A program made the translations under genes and the position numbers. A stretch of DNA of 64,000 bases from contig JAHNZQ020000004.1 of the NCBI GenBank assembly GCA_019155205.2, positions 2,757,844-2,821,843 on the forward strand. Direction: 5' to 3'. Positions within the stretch are counted from its first letter, which is position 1, and every line of letters starts with the position of its first letter. Under the pieces are notes generated by a model that was not told where the DNA came from, made no database searches, and saw only the letters and a list, made by a program, of their open reading frames with translations. This document shows, piece after piece, positions 1-12,369 of the stretch. The DNA comes from Gracilaria vermiculophylla (taxonomy: Eukaryota > Rhodophyta > Florideophyceae > Gracilariales > Gracilariaceae).

Positions 1-548
1 GCTGTCGATACCGCTTCTTCTTTCATGATGGCCATTGCATCGCGCTCAGTAACTTGTTATATGCGTAGGAGAAAAGCTATTCCTGCAGGGGAGGGTGGTG
101 CCAATTCGAGGACAGATCTTCTTTGGAGCCGTAAAGGCGACTTCTTTAGCTTAGCAAGAACGACTCTGAAGGGAAGTTTTGGCACTATTCCCATAACGGC
201 ATTCGCTATCATGGGGTGCTGCTCAGTCGTCCGATGTGTACTCTTCTATAAAAGTGATAGGACGAATGCAGAGGTCTGCACCCAAACTTCGGCCTGACCT
301 TTTGCTGGTATTTCGATACTCTTTACCATGCGGAGCGTATTCGGGTACGTCCTTTTAAGAGCATTACCCACTTGACGCGCGTTGAGACCTCGTCCAGAAG
401 ATGAGAGAACGATAACTACGAAAGAAGCGTCATGAGACGTCACCGTCTGCAGGCCTGGGTATATTGCACGTACATACCGATCCCGCAAGGAAGTGCCAAA
501 TATGCACTGTGTTTTCACGCCGGTTGCCACGAGGAAATACATCTTCAT
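1..548 (-). pseudogene. Gypsy-B1 protease-RT linker
   Basis: A minus-strand frame at 548-246 encodes about 100 residues matching 47899-48126 of B5 (FLVAT, RDRYVRAIYP, the IPAKGQAEVW block). The 245-1 stretch, read in shifted frames, matches 48200-48450 of B5. In this family the segment connects protease to reverse transcriptase. I recognise no catalytic motif in it. The window ends before RT begins. Confidence 0.6.
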
Positions 549-599
549 CTACAAGGAGCCGTATCGAAGAAGCAGTAGTAATGCTCTACTGATTTTCAA

Positions 600-860
600 T
601 GCTCAATCTAATGCATCTTGCACCGTAGGGAGCTTGCCAGCCCTCAAGTATCCAAGTGGAGACCACGGGAGCACGTCAGCGTGCACAAGTTTCGGGAGAG
701 CACCGGTGATGGGGATAGCACGCGCAATGGTGGAGGTGAGTGTGGAACATCCGACAGAAGCAAAAACCTTCCACTTCTTCTGGCAGAGCGTACAGAGAGA
801 GTCCTCAAGGGTTTCGAATGCATCCCAATGAATGGAGGGGTCCGCCGCATCTGCGTAGTC
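600..860 (-). pseudogene. Retropepsin-like protease remnant of gypsy-B1, active site lost
   Basis: Minus-strand translation aligns with the DTGAGP protease region of the other gypsy-B copies (47737 in B5, 25.1-25.2 kb in B4, 14.8 kb in B3). Here the catalytic Asp-Thr-Gly reads Ile-Thr-Gly (about 707-700). The downstream VHADVLPWS and AGKLPTV blocks are recognisable. Aspartic proteases of this class dimerise and need the Asp, so this copy cannot have had protease activity in its present form. Multiple frames are needed to read it. Confidence 0.6.
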
Positions 861-1288
861 CGTACAGAGATCTTCTCCTCTTTTTTTAGAGGCGATCTCG
901 GTTTTGCCAAGGCTTGACGGAAAGGAGCCACGCGGAGCCTCTACGCGTAGCGCTGCGGGTTTTCCTGGTTGGAGAGAATCTGAATCCTAGTGGGGCACGG
1001 CTGCTGCGGGTGCGCATCGGGATGCGCCGTATCACCCTGGGTTGCATCCAGTTTGGATTCGTGCCCGTGCCCTGGCGCCTCACGTGCAAGTGCGACAGGC
1101 TGAACGCCAACTGGGACGCGGATATCGTAGTAACCTTGAAAGGATCAGACATCGTTACACATGGCTCTAGAACTTCTACTCTCCGTCGGTGTGTCCTTTA
1201 CGTTCTCGAAATTATTCTTCGGTCTCCATAGAACGGCAGCCCTCAATGCCGTATTGAGAGAAATATATGGTACCGGCTCTCGAGACAA

Positions 1289-3191
1289 TCAATTCCTGCA
1301 GATCGGTGGGTAGCCTCTAGGATACACGAATTGGACACTCCTAAAGGATCCTGCCGAAGCATACCAGGTATTAGACGAGGGCGTTTTCGTCCTAGACGGT
1401 GCTACCTGAGATGAAGCGAATGTGAGAGCGAGGGTCTCTTGTCCTCCCTCAAGGGTGAGTCGGTCTATTCCCCGTGCGTTGTTAGAGTCCACCGTCAGGT
1501 GGATTCTCGACGGTTCCAGAAGCCGTTTATTTGTCCAAAAGTGGACCGTGGCTGTAACACGAGGCACAGTGGGTATCTCCGTAGAATTCAGCAAAACGTG
1601 CTAGCTCCGTATTGGTGGTCTTCGAATGCGTTTTCATGTGACTACGCACCCCGGCGCGGATCGAAGTAAAAAGTCGCTTGACAAACGAAGACTTCAGTCG
1701 CTGTTCGAAGTACACCCTCACACACCATAGGGCCTTGGTCCACAACTTCTGTGAGAACTCCGTTTTGGTCATTCCCCAGATGTACCCATAGGAGGCGACT
1801 TCAGCGTCAGCATCGGCTATCCCTTCATCCATTTCATACATTTTAAAAAGCAAATTGACAACCTCGGGGTACGTCTTCAAGAACTCAGTTTCAGGATCAT
1901 TCTAAATACTGCTCTCTCTCGTAAGGCATCGCTGCACCAGCGAGTGCGCTTGACATGTGATCTAGAACTGAAAGCACCAGATGGCAGCACCTTCATGAAA
2001 ACCATTGGTAATACACGCAAAACGGAAGCGTATGTGAAACTTTAACACCGAAATGGGGTCTCCACATGAGAAGAAATCCTTCTTCATCTGAGTATCCGTG
2101 CGGAGCTGGATATTTGAGAGTCGTGCAGCGACTGACGAGTAATAAACAGTGGGGCGATCATTCAACCTGTAGGTGTTATAATTCACCACTTTGGCGAAGT
2201 GACTATCAAGCGGGACGACCTTCCTGACTCTTCTGCTCTTCTCCTTGGGAGGTAGACTGTTTTCCGAGCTGGATCTGTTCACGGATTCGGATTCTGAGGT
2301 TCTCTTCGAATTGGTTTCTTGCTTTCTGATTTCTTCCCTCCGTTTCTTTCGGCGTCTTTCCTTTAAATTTTCTGGGTGCGTGACGATACCCCCGCTATCT
2401 CGATTCACTCGAAGAGTATCCTGTCCGACTCTTCCTGGGTAAAGTGTTTCGCAACCGATATCCTGTCCTCCTCCGATAGGCGACAGGTCCAGAAGGGGCT
2501 CAAAGATATTTCTGAGCGGTTCCCGTATCCCGAAGACCGTATCATTTCCTCTTCTAACGTAGGGTGAGACAGTTTCCTGTTCTCGTCTGCCCTGGGTATC
2601 TATCGGAGTTTAGAGAGAAGACATCCCCTGTAGAAAAGCAGCACTTTGAAACGCCGCTATGGGGAGCACCTGCACGGTTTGGGAATGAAGCCCCGCCCGG
2701 ATAAACTCTGAAATCACCTCTAGGAAGGAGTTCGAATCCAGAAAGGCGTTCACGGCCAAATTGTCACTCCCCGATCCGATTTACTCCATAAACGCGTGGC
2801 GGCGCGCCCCAAAATGTGCCGCAGCACCTGCAGGGACTCTATTGACCACTTCATGTGAGAGCCCATCCGTAAGGCACGAGGGCAGTGACTCCAGGAAAGA
2901 GATTGCGTCTGGATGTTCTCATCTATGAATCTCCTGAGATGGCGGCTGCGCTGCTATGTGTGGCTCTTCAATCTCTACGTCGGCGTTATTCAGATTTGTC
3001 GCAAGGGATTCCATTTGCCTCCGATCGCGCACTCTATGCCGGCGATTCCTGATACGCTCCACAGGGGAGCTAGGACTCATTAGGAAACGTTTTGCGTCCT
3101 CCAGTATGACGGCCAATTCCTGGGGAGCGCTGCGCATACTGCGCTCACCGACGGAACCGGTTTCCTGAGGGTCCTGTGAGGACGTTTCCAA
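1289..3191 (-). pseudogene. Gag remnant of gypsy-B1
   Basis: Broken Gag polyprotein read leftwards in several frames: 3191-2919, 2408-1962, 1880-1527 and 1594-1289. The 2408-1962 piece has a Lys/Arg/Ser/Glu-rich stretch followed by a segment around KKDFFSCGDPISVLKF. This matches the KKHSFSGEDPISVLNF core of the copy at 45655, a capsid-like motif I associate with chromovirus Gag families in protists. The 1594-1289 piece ends in YPRGYPP, shared with the other B copies just before the protease. Gag would form the particle that packages element RNA. Frameshifts and stops make it non-functional. Confidence 0.7.
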
Positions 3192-3344
3192 TGGAGGTTA
3201 CAGCGGGTCTGTATAAATGGTGGTAAGGAAGATTTCCTTCACTTTCGGAATACTATTAAGGAAGAATTTTACGGTTAAGTTCCGATTGCGATAAACTAAT
3301 AACACTTTTCAATCGAGACTCTTTTAATTACTTTAGGAAACACA

Positions 3345-3896
3345 CTTTCTAAGGTGGCAGCCCAGTTATGGTACCTTTACTTCTCTTTTTGAGTTGGTCG
3401 CGCACAACGTTTTTTAAAAGCTTTGGGTGCCTTCAAAAATGGGAGTTACTAAAGATGGGCACCGGTAATCACGGTCACTGGTCGGGGGAATTCTCCCAGA
3501 TGGTCCGCAAGCATCAATCGGAGAAGGGGGTTCATGGAACGGACAATGCTTATACAGGCGCTGCTATGATACAACCTGAATCGTTAGGGCTTAGAAACCC
3601 AAAGGCAATCGAAAAGAGTCCCCAACTAGAAAACGTAGAAGAAGACTCAAAGATGCTGGGTTTACTTCCCCCGAAGGTGAAGCTCAACCGACAGACTGAA
3701 TACCGTGCAAAGAGCCCGCCTCGACAGATTGAACTACTCTACACTAGTTTAGTTACCGACACTAATTAACTAAAATAGATCAAAATTCTATATTTCCTAA
3801 GGAATACTGTGCTCAGTTAATAAAACACAAACTCTCCCTAAGAATACCCAGTTTTTGAACCACAACACAATTTCCCCTTAGAATCTACTGTGTTAC
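3345..3896 (-). repeat. Gypsy-B 5' LTR (B1), minus orientation
   Basis: Diverged copy of the 555-bp gypsy-B LTR, reverse-complemented. The right end is clear: GAATCTACTGTGTTACA at 3880-3896 is the complement of the LTR start (TGTAGTACAGTGGCTCC elsewhere). The left end is blurred near 3345-3351 because the terminal bases are mutated. Interior blocks (…CACAACGTTTT…, …CTGCTATGATAC…) match the LTRs at 7897, 55153 and 63420. Confidence 0.75.
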
Positions 3897-3969
3897 AAAA
3901 ACGACACATCAAAGTCCAACAGAGAAAAGACAAGTCCCAAATATTACGAAACTTTCAAGAAGGAAAAAG

Positions 3970-5560
3970 ATCCAAATGTTACTGGCTAGAGTACAGCATA
4001 TATGGATGAGGGTGATTTTTCACGTGGAAAAAATCGCTACTTCATATGCAGATTTCAGCCAAACAGCCATCCAGATCATCTTTGCCGCAAGGAGAAAAAG
4101 GAGTGCAAAAAAACCATATGTCAGAGACCTGACTTGGCTGTGCGTCTGTGCGGTAATTGGGGATCCCAAATCTTAGTCAAATCTTTTACGCTTTGCAATT
4201 AGTCTTGCCGAGAGAAGGATGTGGGTGGATAATGAAACGATTGCTGGACGCACACTCGATTCAGATATCGACCACTTTGCTACCATCAACTTTGTGTCTT
4301 TGAAGAACGCTAAGATATTGTCATCAACAACCGATAGCATCAAAAAATTTGAAACAGAAATTAAGAATGGCGCTAAAACATGTATTGTTGGTGCACTCAC
4401 AGCAACGATCACTATTAATGTTTGCCTGTCAATGGACAAAATGTATGTCATATAAAAGGAGGAGAGAAATACGAACGTGCTCCTTATTCGTAATCGCACA
4501 TAGTTGAAACCAAAAATCCTAACAATGACTGGAGTTCGAAAACGATCGTTCTCCTTTGATCCGACGAGACACATGTATTGATCGTAGCAAGACACAACAA
4601 GGGTATTTCCGCTTGTACAATGTGATTCGAGATGAGATAAGACTACAGGCTACAAAGAACAGCCTAAATGAAGAATTTTGAACTGTATACATTACATATG
4701 ATTAAGAGGGATGTAGAGATTATGAGGAACGTATCTATTTCAAAACAAAAATTGCAGATACATCTTTCTGAATTCAAAGAAATACTTCTTGAAGACGTCC
4801 GGGCACACGGTCCCTTACACTCGCGAAATTCCTCTCAAAATCAATTTCCAACCATAAAGACTATCTTCTATATGACCTATTATTTGACTGGCTTCTACGT
4901 AGCTCAAGGAACGTATAAGAAGTTACACAATGTATTTGACAAAAATCATATACGTTCTTCGAAACCACCTTACGGATGTCCTACATTCTTCATAAAAAAA
5001 ATACTAAAAACTTGAGAATTGTTTGTGGTTACCAAAATTTCTGACCAAATCCATTTCATAGATACAAATCAGATTCGTCCTTTCCATAAAAATATAAAAA
5101 AGATTTGAGAAGTATCAATGTTTTCGCAAAACGAACTTATACGGGAATATCATCAAATCCACATAGTTGCATAATACTGATAAAGCATTGCCATAAGGAC
5201 TCAATAAAGCTTTTCCGAGTGAAAAGTGCTATGTTTTGGGATTTGGAACGCACTTACATCTTTATCATACTTCTTTCTGAAATATTGGCAGAAGTTTTAT
5301 ATAGAGTGCATGGTTTTTCTCTTTGATGACATTTTGATCTACAGCATATCCTCCGAAGAAGAAAAATTTCAGCTCCAAGAGCTTCGTGAGAATATGTGCA
5401 AAACAAGATTTATACAAGGCCTAAAAAATTCTGTTTCGGCGCAAAAGAAGATGAATAACTTGGATACATTTTTAAATGAGAAAGGCTTTCAACGCCAGAA
5501 TGTTTGGTTAAGGCTACCACAAAATGGTCCACACTAAATCCAGGAAGTGACGTGCAGTAC
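3970..5560 (+). pseudogene. Gypsy-C remnant: zinc knuckles, protease trace, reverse transcriptase
   Basis: Highly decayed gypsy polyprotein on the plus strand, different from families A and B. At 4047-4155 there is a double zinc-knuckle-like Cys/His array. At 4255 an LDSD in the position of the retropepsin LD(T/S)G is followed by a TINF/LKNAK block. From about 4770 to 5537 is RT: KPPYGCPTFFIKK at about 4960-4995, an FGIWNALTSLSYFF block near 5229-5280, and the catalytic FLFDDILIYS near 5316-5345 (Asp-Asp at 5325-5330). AT-rich, with stops and frameshifts. The organisation resembles gypsy elements with tandem knuckles as in animal K02A2.6-type proteins, but the fragment is too eroded for firm placement. 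Gypsy-A1 starts at 5708. Confidence 0.55.
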
Positions 5561-5707
5561 TTTCTGAAACTTTATTTATTTTACAGGACGTTTATCATTG
5601 AAAACATATACCATTAAATTTCAGGTTGGAGCTTCAGATGTTGATTGAAAACGAACGATGAGTGAATTGGCTCAAGCTAATCGCCAAAGCGTAATGGCAT
5701 CACAGAC

Positions 5708-6068
5708 TGTAACAAACATGAGCCATGGACTCTTGGATTTATTGACTCTGGCGAGTCACGCTACTCAAAAAAAGCATTGTCGCCGCCTATCGCAACGAAA
5801 CGCACGAGAATACTTCCATTTATAACCAAGATGCCCATTTAAAATTAATTCGCAGCTGTGAATCGTGTGCGTCAAGTGCAAAAAGCACGAGTCGCACATA
5901 TCAAGCACAAGAAGACATAATGTCCTGCTATAGAAACGTTCAAAAGCATACACTAGAATGTCATTTGATTAACATTTATTTTATTGAAACACTATAAGAA
6001 CACAGCCAGATCCATCCATGATGAGAGTATGGCCCTGGCCAGTCTTCTTCTAACTCTCTTGTGTTACA
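5708..6068 (+). repeat. Gypsy-A 5' LTR (A1)
   Basis: Starts TGTAACAAAC and ends GTGTTACA, like the A2 LTRs (TGTAACGAAC...TGTTACA). Alignable along its whole length despite heavy divergence, for example the block around CATAATGTCCTGCTATAGAA against CATAGGGCCGTGTGCTACGA. The sequence after the LTR, TTTGGTGGTAC, matches the TTTGGTAGCATC after the A2 LTR and is the likely primer site. I could not name the tRNA. Confidence 0.75.
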
Positions 6069-9000
6069 TTTGGTGGTACATTTTCCAATCTTGTAGCTGT
6101 AGCAGCCCTTTTTCACCTTCTTTCACCCACTTCCGCAGCCTTTCCCTGTTTCCAGGTTATCCGTGTCACATGAGATATAGCGATCCATAATAACTGACAA
6201 ATTCTATCACGTTTAGCTCAAGTCGCAGATCATACGGTTCGACCCCATCATTCGAGAGAAAATGCGACGGACGGTGCACCCAAACAGTGGCCACCGCTGC
6301 TTTTCATGCTTCAACGACTGCCGCTGCTGCGGCAATAAAAACGGAAGCTTTCGAACATACAAAAGCTCGCCAAAACCAACGCTCGCTATCACTGGGAATC
6401 AATCTCTTGCCATACTTCACCCATGAATGGTACAAAGAATCCAGAATGGGTCAGGGTCAAGGAAATTAATCCCACTCGGTATCATCCTTCGCTCTCTGTG
6501 CAACCAACAACACGCCATGTACATACTGGCTGTGCACATGCGGACCTGGAAGACATGTAGGTCGGCACGCACATAGTGGTCTGCCAACTTTGCTCGGCAA
6601 TCGAAGGCTGCCGAACTTGAACGAAATGCCCATGAAAGCCATTTAAATATGTGGAGGCTCTTGAAGCGAAACTACTATAGGGTATTCTCCCCGCAAACGC
6701 CGGCAGAGGCATGATTGATACTCATCCAAGTTCGTCTTCTATAAAAGACCATCTCATTTGGTTCATACACCTCGTAGACACCTGAAAGTAAACATTCTCC
6801 GAAGCTGGTATCTATGCAGTTTTCTATATCGATGTCTCACAGGTGCAAAGTATCCATGCAATAACCCACGGGATCCTCTTTCCTTTCTGAACACGACCTT
6901 AACTTTGTTTGCACGCTCCATATGGCTCAAAAGTGTTGTAGCGTAGAGACTGGCGCATTTGAGAAGCCTGGCAAGTCTTCCCACAGAGGACAATTGTAAC
7001 CCCCAGGGGCTATCGTTCGTAAACGAGTTCATCGAACCTCCACGACACTGCCGACATTGACAAGCACGTCCATGGATCCTCGTAGAGAGCAGAAAAGATA
7101 TTCAATGAAGACCATTTCCGCATATACCGGGCTCATAGCTGGTGCATGTGATGTGGTCAGCGCTCATAGAGTGTCGCAATCCACCCTTGTCGCAAACGTC
7201 TAGGCAATGCTTTGCGTGATAAGCAATCGCGGTCAAAAACCTAGAGCCGCGGCACATCAGTGAAGCTTTGCAAAATTCTTTTGCAATTCACCTATTTTTT
7301 CCAAAAGACAAAGCACACTGATTCTATACCACTCCCTATACTATTTTAGAGGTGGATGTGAGCCCAAAGAGAAAATTGATGTATGAAGCTAATTTGAATG
7401 GCCACAGCGTTACTTTCTAGTTCAAAAAGGGTGCTTCTCATGCGCTTTTTCTCCAGCTGCAGCCACATTAAATGACCATACGGTGAAACCCTCGTCATGC
7501 TGCCGAATAGATTTCCGAGAAAGCTCCCGAACCCCGATTTAAGCGAAATTAGAAGCAGGTTTTTCCATAAAATATTGCTGCGCATCGACAAAGGCGTTCG
7601 TATTCAAGTTGAATGAAGACAACAGCAACCTAATCCTGATCACGATAGGCCATCAATGGGTCCCTCCGACACTACAAACTATAGAGTTGTCATGACACTA
7701 GCTTTTCGTTAGGTGCGCCGGTTGACCAAGCCACATCATCCACTCTCGTTGCTCCACATTCGCCAACACTCGATTGAAAACGCAAGCGATGCAGACAAGA
7801 TTATTCAAACGACTCTATCGATTAGCCAAGAAGAGATCCTGCCAGCTGTATGCAATTCGCCTCAGCCAGGCCCCAATCTCACAATACCATTCAGATTGTG
7901 GTATACTCAGTTCTTCTTTCGCAGTTAAGCGCATGACGTCTGTTGGGAGTGGTTGGTGACTCTAAAGTAACGAGTTCCTGCAGTTGGTCTCCGGTAATCA
8001 TTGTCAAAAGCCAGGGGAATCCTGGAAGGTGGTCAGCAAGCACCAAGTGGAGAAAGGGATTCCCTGGGAAGACAATGTTCCTAAAGGAGCTGCTATGAGG
8101 CAACCAGGAAAACAGCGGCTTAGAAACCTGGAGGCCTTGGACAAGAGTTTCTAAAAGGAAACATTAGAAGAAGACTCAATCGTGTCTTATTTACCTTCCG
8201 CAGAGGTATAGCGCAACTAACAGATCACATACAGTGCCAGAAGCCCCTCTTTGGCAGGTTTGACTACTGCACACTAGTCAAATTTTGTACAATAATCAAC
8301 GAAAAAAATATGTAGATTCCACAATTCTTCAGGAGTACTATAGCACACGCAGGCCGAATAGGGCACCTCGTGGCTCAGTTCATAAAATACGATCACTCCT
8401 TAGAAATACCCAACCACAAGACAACATCACCTTAGGATCCACTGTACCACAAAGAGCTAGCAAAACTGTTTGATGAGCTCCAAAATTTATGTCGGGAAGA
8501 CCTTCCCGGTACTCTGCACCCATCTAGCCAGTTTCATTTTGAAATAAATCACAAAGGCTTTGAACCACCCCCTGCGCGACCTGCCATTAGTCATCCTGAT
8601 CAGAAACTCACAGTCCTCAGGAACACTTTGGATTCCTTACTCAGAAAAGGTCTCCTTTGTCCTTCTGCTTCTCTTTAGAGAGCACCCGTTTTTTTCGTGA
8701 AAAGGAAATCTGGTGAGCTTCGTATCGTCCGTGGCCGTCGCAACCTTAGCTGCATAAGTACCTCGCACTTCACACTACTTTCCATCAACGATGAAAATTC
8801 AGATTAGAAGGCGGACGCGGAATTCTTATCTATTATCAACTGGGGAGGCTTCTAACAGCAAATGCTCATAAGCGAGAGTGTCGGTCATCTGAAATTAATA
8901 AAGAACCGATTGGGATCTTTCGATTTGCGCTATCTGTTCGTTAATATCACCAACACGCTAACAGCCTTCTAACGACTGACCGCCTTCTTTCTTCGTCACT

Positions 9001-11192
9001 TCATCGGAAAGTGTCTCGTACTGTATCTGGGCGATACCCTAGTCTGCAATCGTTCACGGTAAGAGCACGAGCTGCATTTGAGTAACGTTTTCGAAACATT
9101 TCACAAAAACCAGTTGTTTTCCAAAGTAAGCAAATGAGATTTGGGCGTCCACGAATTGGATTCCCTTGGATTTTGCGTATTCGCGCAGGATATGGCGACG
9201 CAAAAGTATCTTGTCATTATGGTTCCGGACTGGCCACCACGCCCGCATATCTGCCAGCATTTATTGGGCCTCGCTAACTTTCATATCCTTCTTTCAGAGG
9301 CTATGCACATATATTTTGCCTTTTCTCCAACCTATTGCTCTATGACGATTTCCGGTGGGGCCTAGAGCAGAAAATAACATTTTAAACCAGTAAAGCCGCT
9401 CTGACATTCGCCGCGCCTCTGGAAAACGCACCCGCCTCTGAAGAGAATGATTTGGACGCCTACTCTTCGCAATTTGGCGTCGATGTCACGCTGTGGCCGC
9501 CATGGAATCACATCCGTTTCTTTCTACAGAGACTCTCACCCGCTGAGACCCGCTGGGATAGCGGCGAAAAAAACATTCTCTACAATAATTGAACTACGTA
9601 CGCGGAGCTCTTACTTGAGAGGACGTCTATTGTCGCTCTACACAGATCATGGCCCGATCACATATCATTCGAGAGAACAAGAACTGTCTGGTGGGCATTG
9701 TCATTGGTTGGATAAGAGCCAGGAATTTTCCTTCAACATGAGACATGTTTCTGGGACCAGTATTGTCACTCCCAGAGCCCATAGCCGTCGTGCAAACAAC
9801 GAAACCCCGTGTCTATGCCCTTCCTTTGTATCTTTCGACGACGTTCAGAATCGTGTATGGTCTGTGTATGATACGAACGCACATGCCACAAAATCCTCAA
9901 CAGCGACATGTCTGCCGACAAATCTATCACACACCTACTGCTCGAGTTCACGTTCATCGATAGGGCCATCTATTGAAAGGGTACTGACACGATATGCATG
10001 TAAAGCTTCGGAAGAAAATTTTACACTTAACCCATGCATCGTTTTCATGGACTCAAGCGTCCCGGCGCCAATAAGACGTACTGCAGAGTTATGCACCACG
10101 CGTATTTACCGCAGGTGCACCTATATATATATTTTATTAGGTGCGCAAACACCGATCATTTTAGGTAGAATAACCACCGAACGTGGCTCCGCCAGAACGG
10201 GTACAGCCTTTCCTGATCCCTCAATGGTGTTGGAATACCATCTCTCTTTCACTGCCTCACAGATCTTCCACGCAACAAGAATGGACAGGACGTTATTGTG
10301 GTGATCTTTGAAAAACTCTCCAAACGCACCTTGTTTATTAAAATATCAAAGGCAGCATCGGCGCAGGTGAATTTGGCGCTCTTTGAAAAGCACTTATTTT
10401 AAAAGTTTGCCACACCGATAAAAAGGATCTCCCACTGCAACCACGAGTTTGCTACTCAACTTTCGAGATCAACAACGTGCTTGTTAGGCATCCGGAACAA
10501 TATTTCAACCGCTGATCATCTTCAGGCAGACGGGCAGTCCGAAACTCGTATGTGGACTCTGTTGGCGGAGCTACATTTGTCACGACAAACAGCGCCAGCC
10601 GATTGGCATCTCGCACTTCCTAAATTGGATTTTGAATACGGCTTCTCCCATCAAAGCAGCACCCATCGTTCTCCTGACAACGTGGCAACCTTTTTCGCCA
10701 GCCACAAGCATTACGCCGACCACCACAGCTGTTAACGAAATCTGGAACAGAATGATCTCCTCTTTCTGCGCGCAGATCACGCAAAGTCAGCACAACAGAC
10801 AATCATCCCACGAAAGTGGAAGCCACGCTTTATGAGACATTTTTCCGTCCTCGGAAAACTCGAACCGCCTGCACACTGCCATGAACTACCACCATCTATC
10901 TGCCCCACCTTTTGTACAAGCAATGAAAATTGCGCCGCTTTTACGTGAAGTCTACAACCCCTCTTGACAACTTAATCAACAATGATGGCGTCGAGGAACA
11001 GGAAGAATAACACATTCTGGACAGGCGGCGTGCACGTCGGCGCATTTACTACCTCATACAATTTGGCAGCGTTTGCAAATAGGATGTCATCTGGCTACCA
11101 AGCGTCGCACTCAAGAAACGTTGCGCAAGAGGTACCGAATGCAATTTAGAGCATAAAACTAAATGAGAGCAGTTCTGTCCAGAACAAAGGCG
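6069..11192 (+). pseudogene. Gag-pol remains of gypsy-A1
   Basis: Collinear with gypsy-A2 but broken in every domain. A Gag trace is at 6287-6469. A zinc-knuckle trace (CGQRS...HPC) is near 7080-7200, followed by a protease trace whose GASHAL motif at about 7425-7445 is preceded by a stop and lysines instead of Asp. RT resumes after the nested LTR at 8452. RNase H to integrase lies in the frame 9447-10304 (the HYP-like DHGPITYHS and WLDKSQEFSFNMRHVSGT blocks). More integrase is at 10480-10740. The C-terminal chromodomain trace (ILDRRRARRRIYYLIQF) is near 11010-11070. Nothing here could be translated into a working enzyme. Confidence 0.75.
7897..8451 (-). repeat. Solo gypsy-B LTR (B2) nested in gypsy-A1
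   Basis: Exactly 555 bp, reverse-complemented: begins TGTGGTAT (complement of the LTR end) and ends GGATCCACTGTACCACA (complement of the LTR start). Gypsy-A1 coding similarity to A2 runs up to about 7890 and resumes at about 8465, so this is an insertion reduced to one LTR. Target duplications are not clear (CAGAT against AAGAG). Confidence 0.8.
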
Positions 11193-11555
11193 AGTATAAC
11201 CAACGTAGGCCGAAGAGTGTAGCTGAAAACCGTAACAAGGCGTCACGCCACATATTGCAAGCGTTTATGCCTGATTTTGGAACACGGCGCACGAACAAAT
11301 TGCAGTTTTTAAAATATGGCGCCTGGTTCAGGCCAATCTGCAACAATGCAACGCGTGCTTCGAGCGCTTCGAACAGGCGCCGAAAAGTTTAAGCGCACGA
11401 CAAAAATGCGGCGTGCAATACAAAAGTTCAAGGAAAATACTCTAGAAGGTAGGACGCTTAACGTCTAGTTTTTTGGAACACTATTAAACAATGCTAGACT
11501 AATATCTGACGAGAGTTTGAATCTAACCAGAATTCTTCAATTCTTTTCTATTACG
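11193..11555 (+). repeat. Gypsy-A 3' LTR (A1)
   Basis: Diverged LTR beginning TATAACCAACG after a purine-rich AGAACAAAGGCGAG and ending CTATTACG. The central GTAGGACGCTTAACGTCTAG block is nearly identical to both A2 LTRs. The last 80 bp align only loosely. Confidence 0.7.
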
Positions 11556-11628
11556 CAAACAGTTTACGCAATCAAGAACAGACATGGAACTACCTTTGAA
11601 GAATAAATTTTGATTATGTTAACGGTAC

Positions 11629-12181
11629 TATAGTACAGTGGATCCCAAGGTAATATTATCTTGTTGTTGGGTATTAATAAGGAGTGCTCGTATTTTATTA
11701 CCTGAGACACGAAGTACACTATTCGGCCTGCGTGTGGGACGGTACTCCTGAGAAAGTGTAGAATTTGGATTTATATTTGTTAATTGTTGTAGGTAATTGG
11801 ACTAATGTGCATTAGAAGGACCTGCCTCGGGGGCTCCCGACACCGTTTTTGATTTGCCAGTTGTACCCTACCTGCGGAAAAAGTAAACCAAACAACACTG
11901 AGTCTTCTTCAACTTTATTCGGTTGAAACTTCTTGTCCAAAGCCTTCATGTTTTCAAGCTGTCGATCCCCAGGCTACCGCATACCAGCGCCTGTAGGAGC
12001 GTTGTCCTTCCAGTGAGTCCCCTTTTTTGCATGGTGCTTGCGGACCACCAGTCAGGATTCCCCCGGCTCGTGATCATGATTATCGGAAATCTCTTTTATT
12101 AACTCGCGCCTTTGTAGTAACGAAAAACTCCTAGCGGGCTTTGTACATTCAAACCTCGAAAGGAGATCTGACGATATTACA
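11629..12181 (+). repeat. Gypsy-B 5' LTR (B3)
   Basis: Starts TATAGTACAGTGG (TGTAGTACAGTGG in cleaner copies) and ends near GATATTACA. About 553 bp against 555 bp for the family. Shared blocks include AAGGAGTGCTCGTATTTTAT, AGGACCTGCC and ATTCCCCCGGCTCG. The downstream leader resembles the region just inside the B1 LTR. Confidence 0.75.
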
Positions 12182-12369
12182 ACTGGTTTCTGACTTGAAA
12201 GGCCTGTATTCTACAGAAATAACAAGAGTGCTATCAGAAAAGTATGGTTAGTTTGCGCATATTGGAACCCAACAGTGGAATTATTGTTTAAGGTAATAGG
12301 GAAGTGGAGAGAACTCACCCCCTAACTACTCCTATATGCAATCCTCGGAACCCTGAATGAAACCCCTTA

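Larger units (their letters stand above)
1..3896 (-). mobile_element. Gypsy-B copy 1 (B1), 5' part of a Ty3/gypsy element
   Basis: A minus-strand Ty3/gypsy retrotransposon enters from the left edge of the window. Read on the minus strand it runs 5' LTR (about 3345-3896), gag (about 3191-1289), protease region (about 860-600) and the protease-RT linker (548-1). RT, RNase H and integrase would lie outside the window. Assignment rests on collinear protein similarity with the better preserved copy at 45655-55707, for example the shared linker ending in IPAKGQAEVWVQTSA. Frames are broken throughout, so this is a dead copy. Its LTR abuts a gypsy-C remnant on the right. Confidence 0.8.
5708..11555 (+). 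mobile_element. Gypsy-A copy 1 (A1), old chromovirus with both LTRs
   Basis: Complete but very decayed Ty3/gypsy element. The 5' LTR is 5708-6068 and the 3' LTR about 11193-11555, flanked by CAGAC (5703-5707) and CAAAC (11556-11560), probably one target duplication with a later mutation. Internal order matches gypsy-A2 at 31553-37909: gag, knuckle, protease, RT, RNase H, integrase, chromodomain. A solo gypsy-B LTR (7897-8451) interrupts the start of RT. No long intact frame survives; the longest (9447-10304) covers RNase H to integrase only by chance of decay. Confidence 0.8.

Noticed and set aside
5765..5953. Apparent integrase zinc finger (…SCESCASSAKS…) following the gypsy-C RT
   Set aside because: The segment aligns base for base with the gypsy-A LTR (5708-6068), so the Cys pattern is coincidental.
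9447..10304. 285-aa ORF as an intact gene
   Set aside because: It is the decayed RNase H to integrase region of gypsy-A1, frame-shifted within domains relative to A2; length is by chance.
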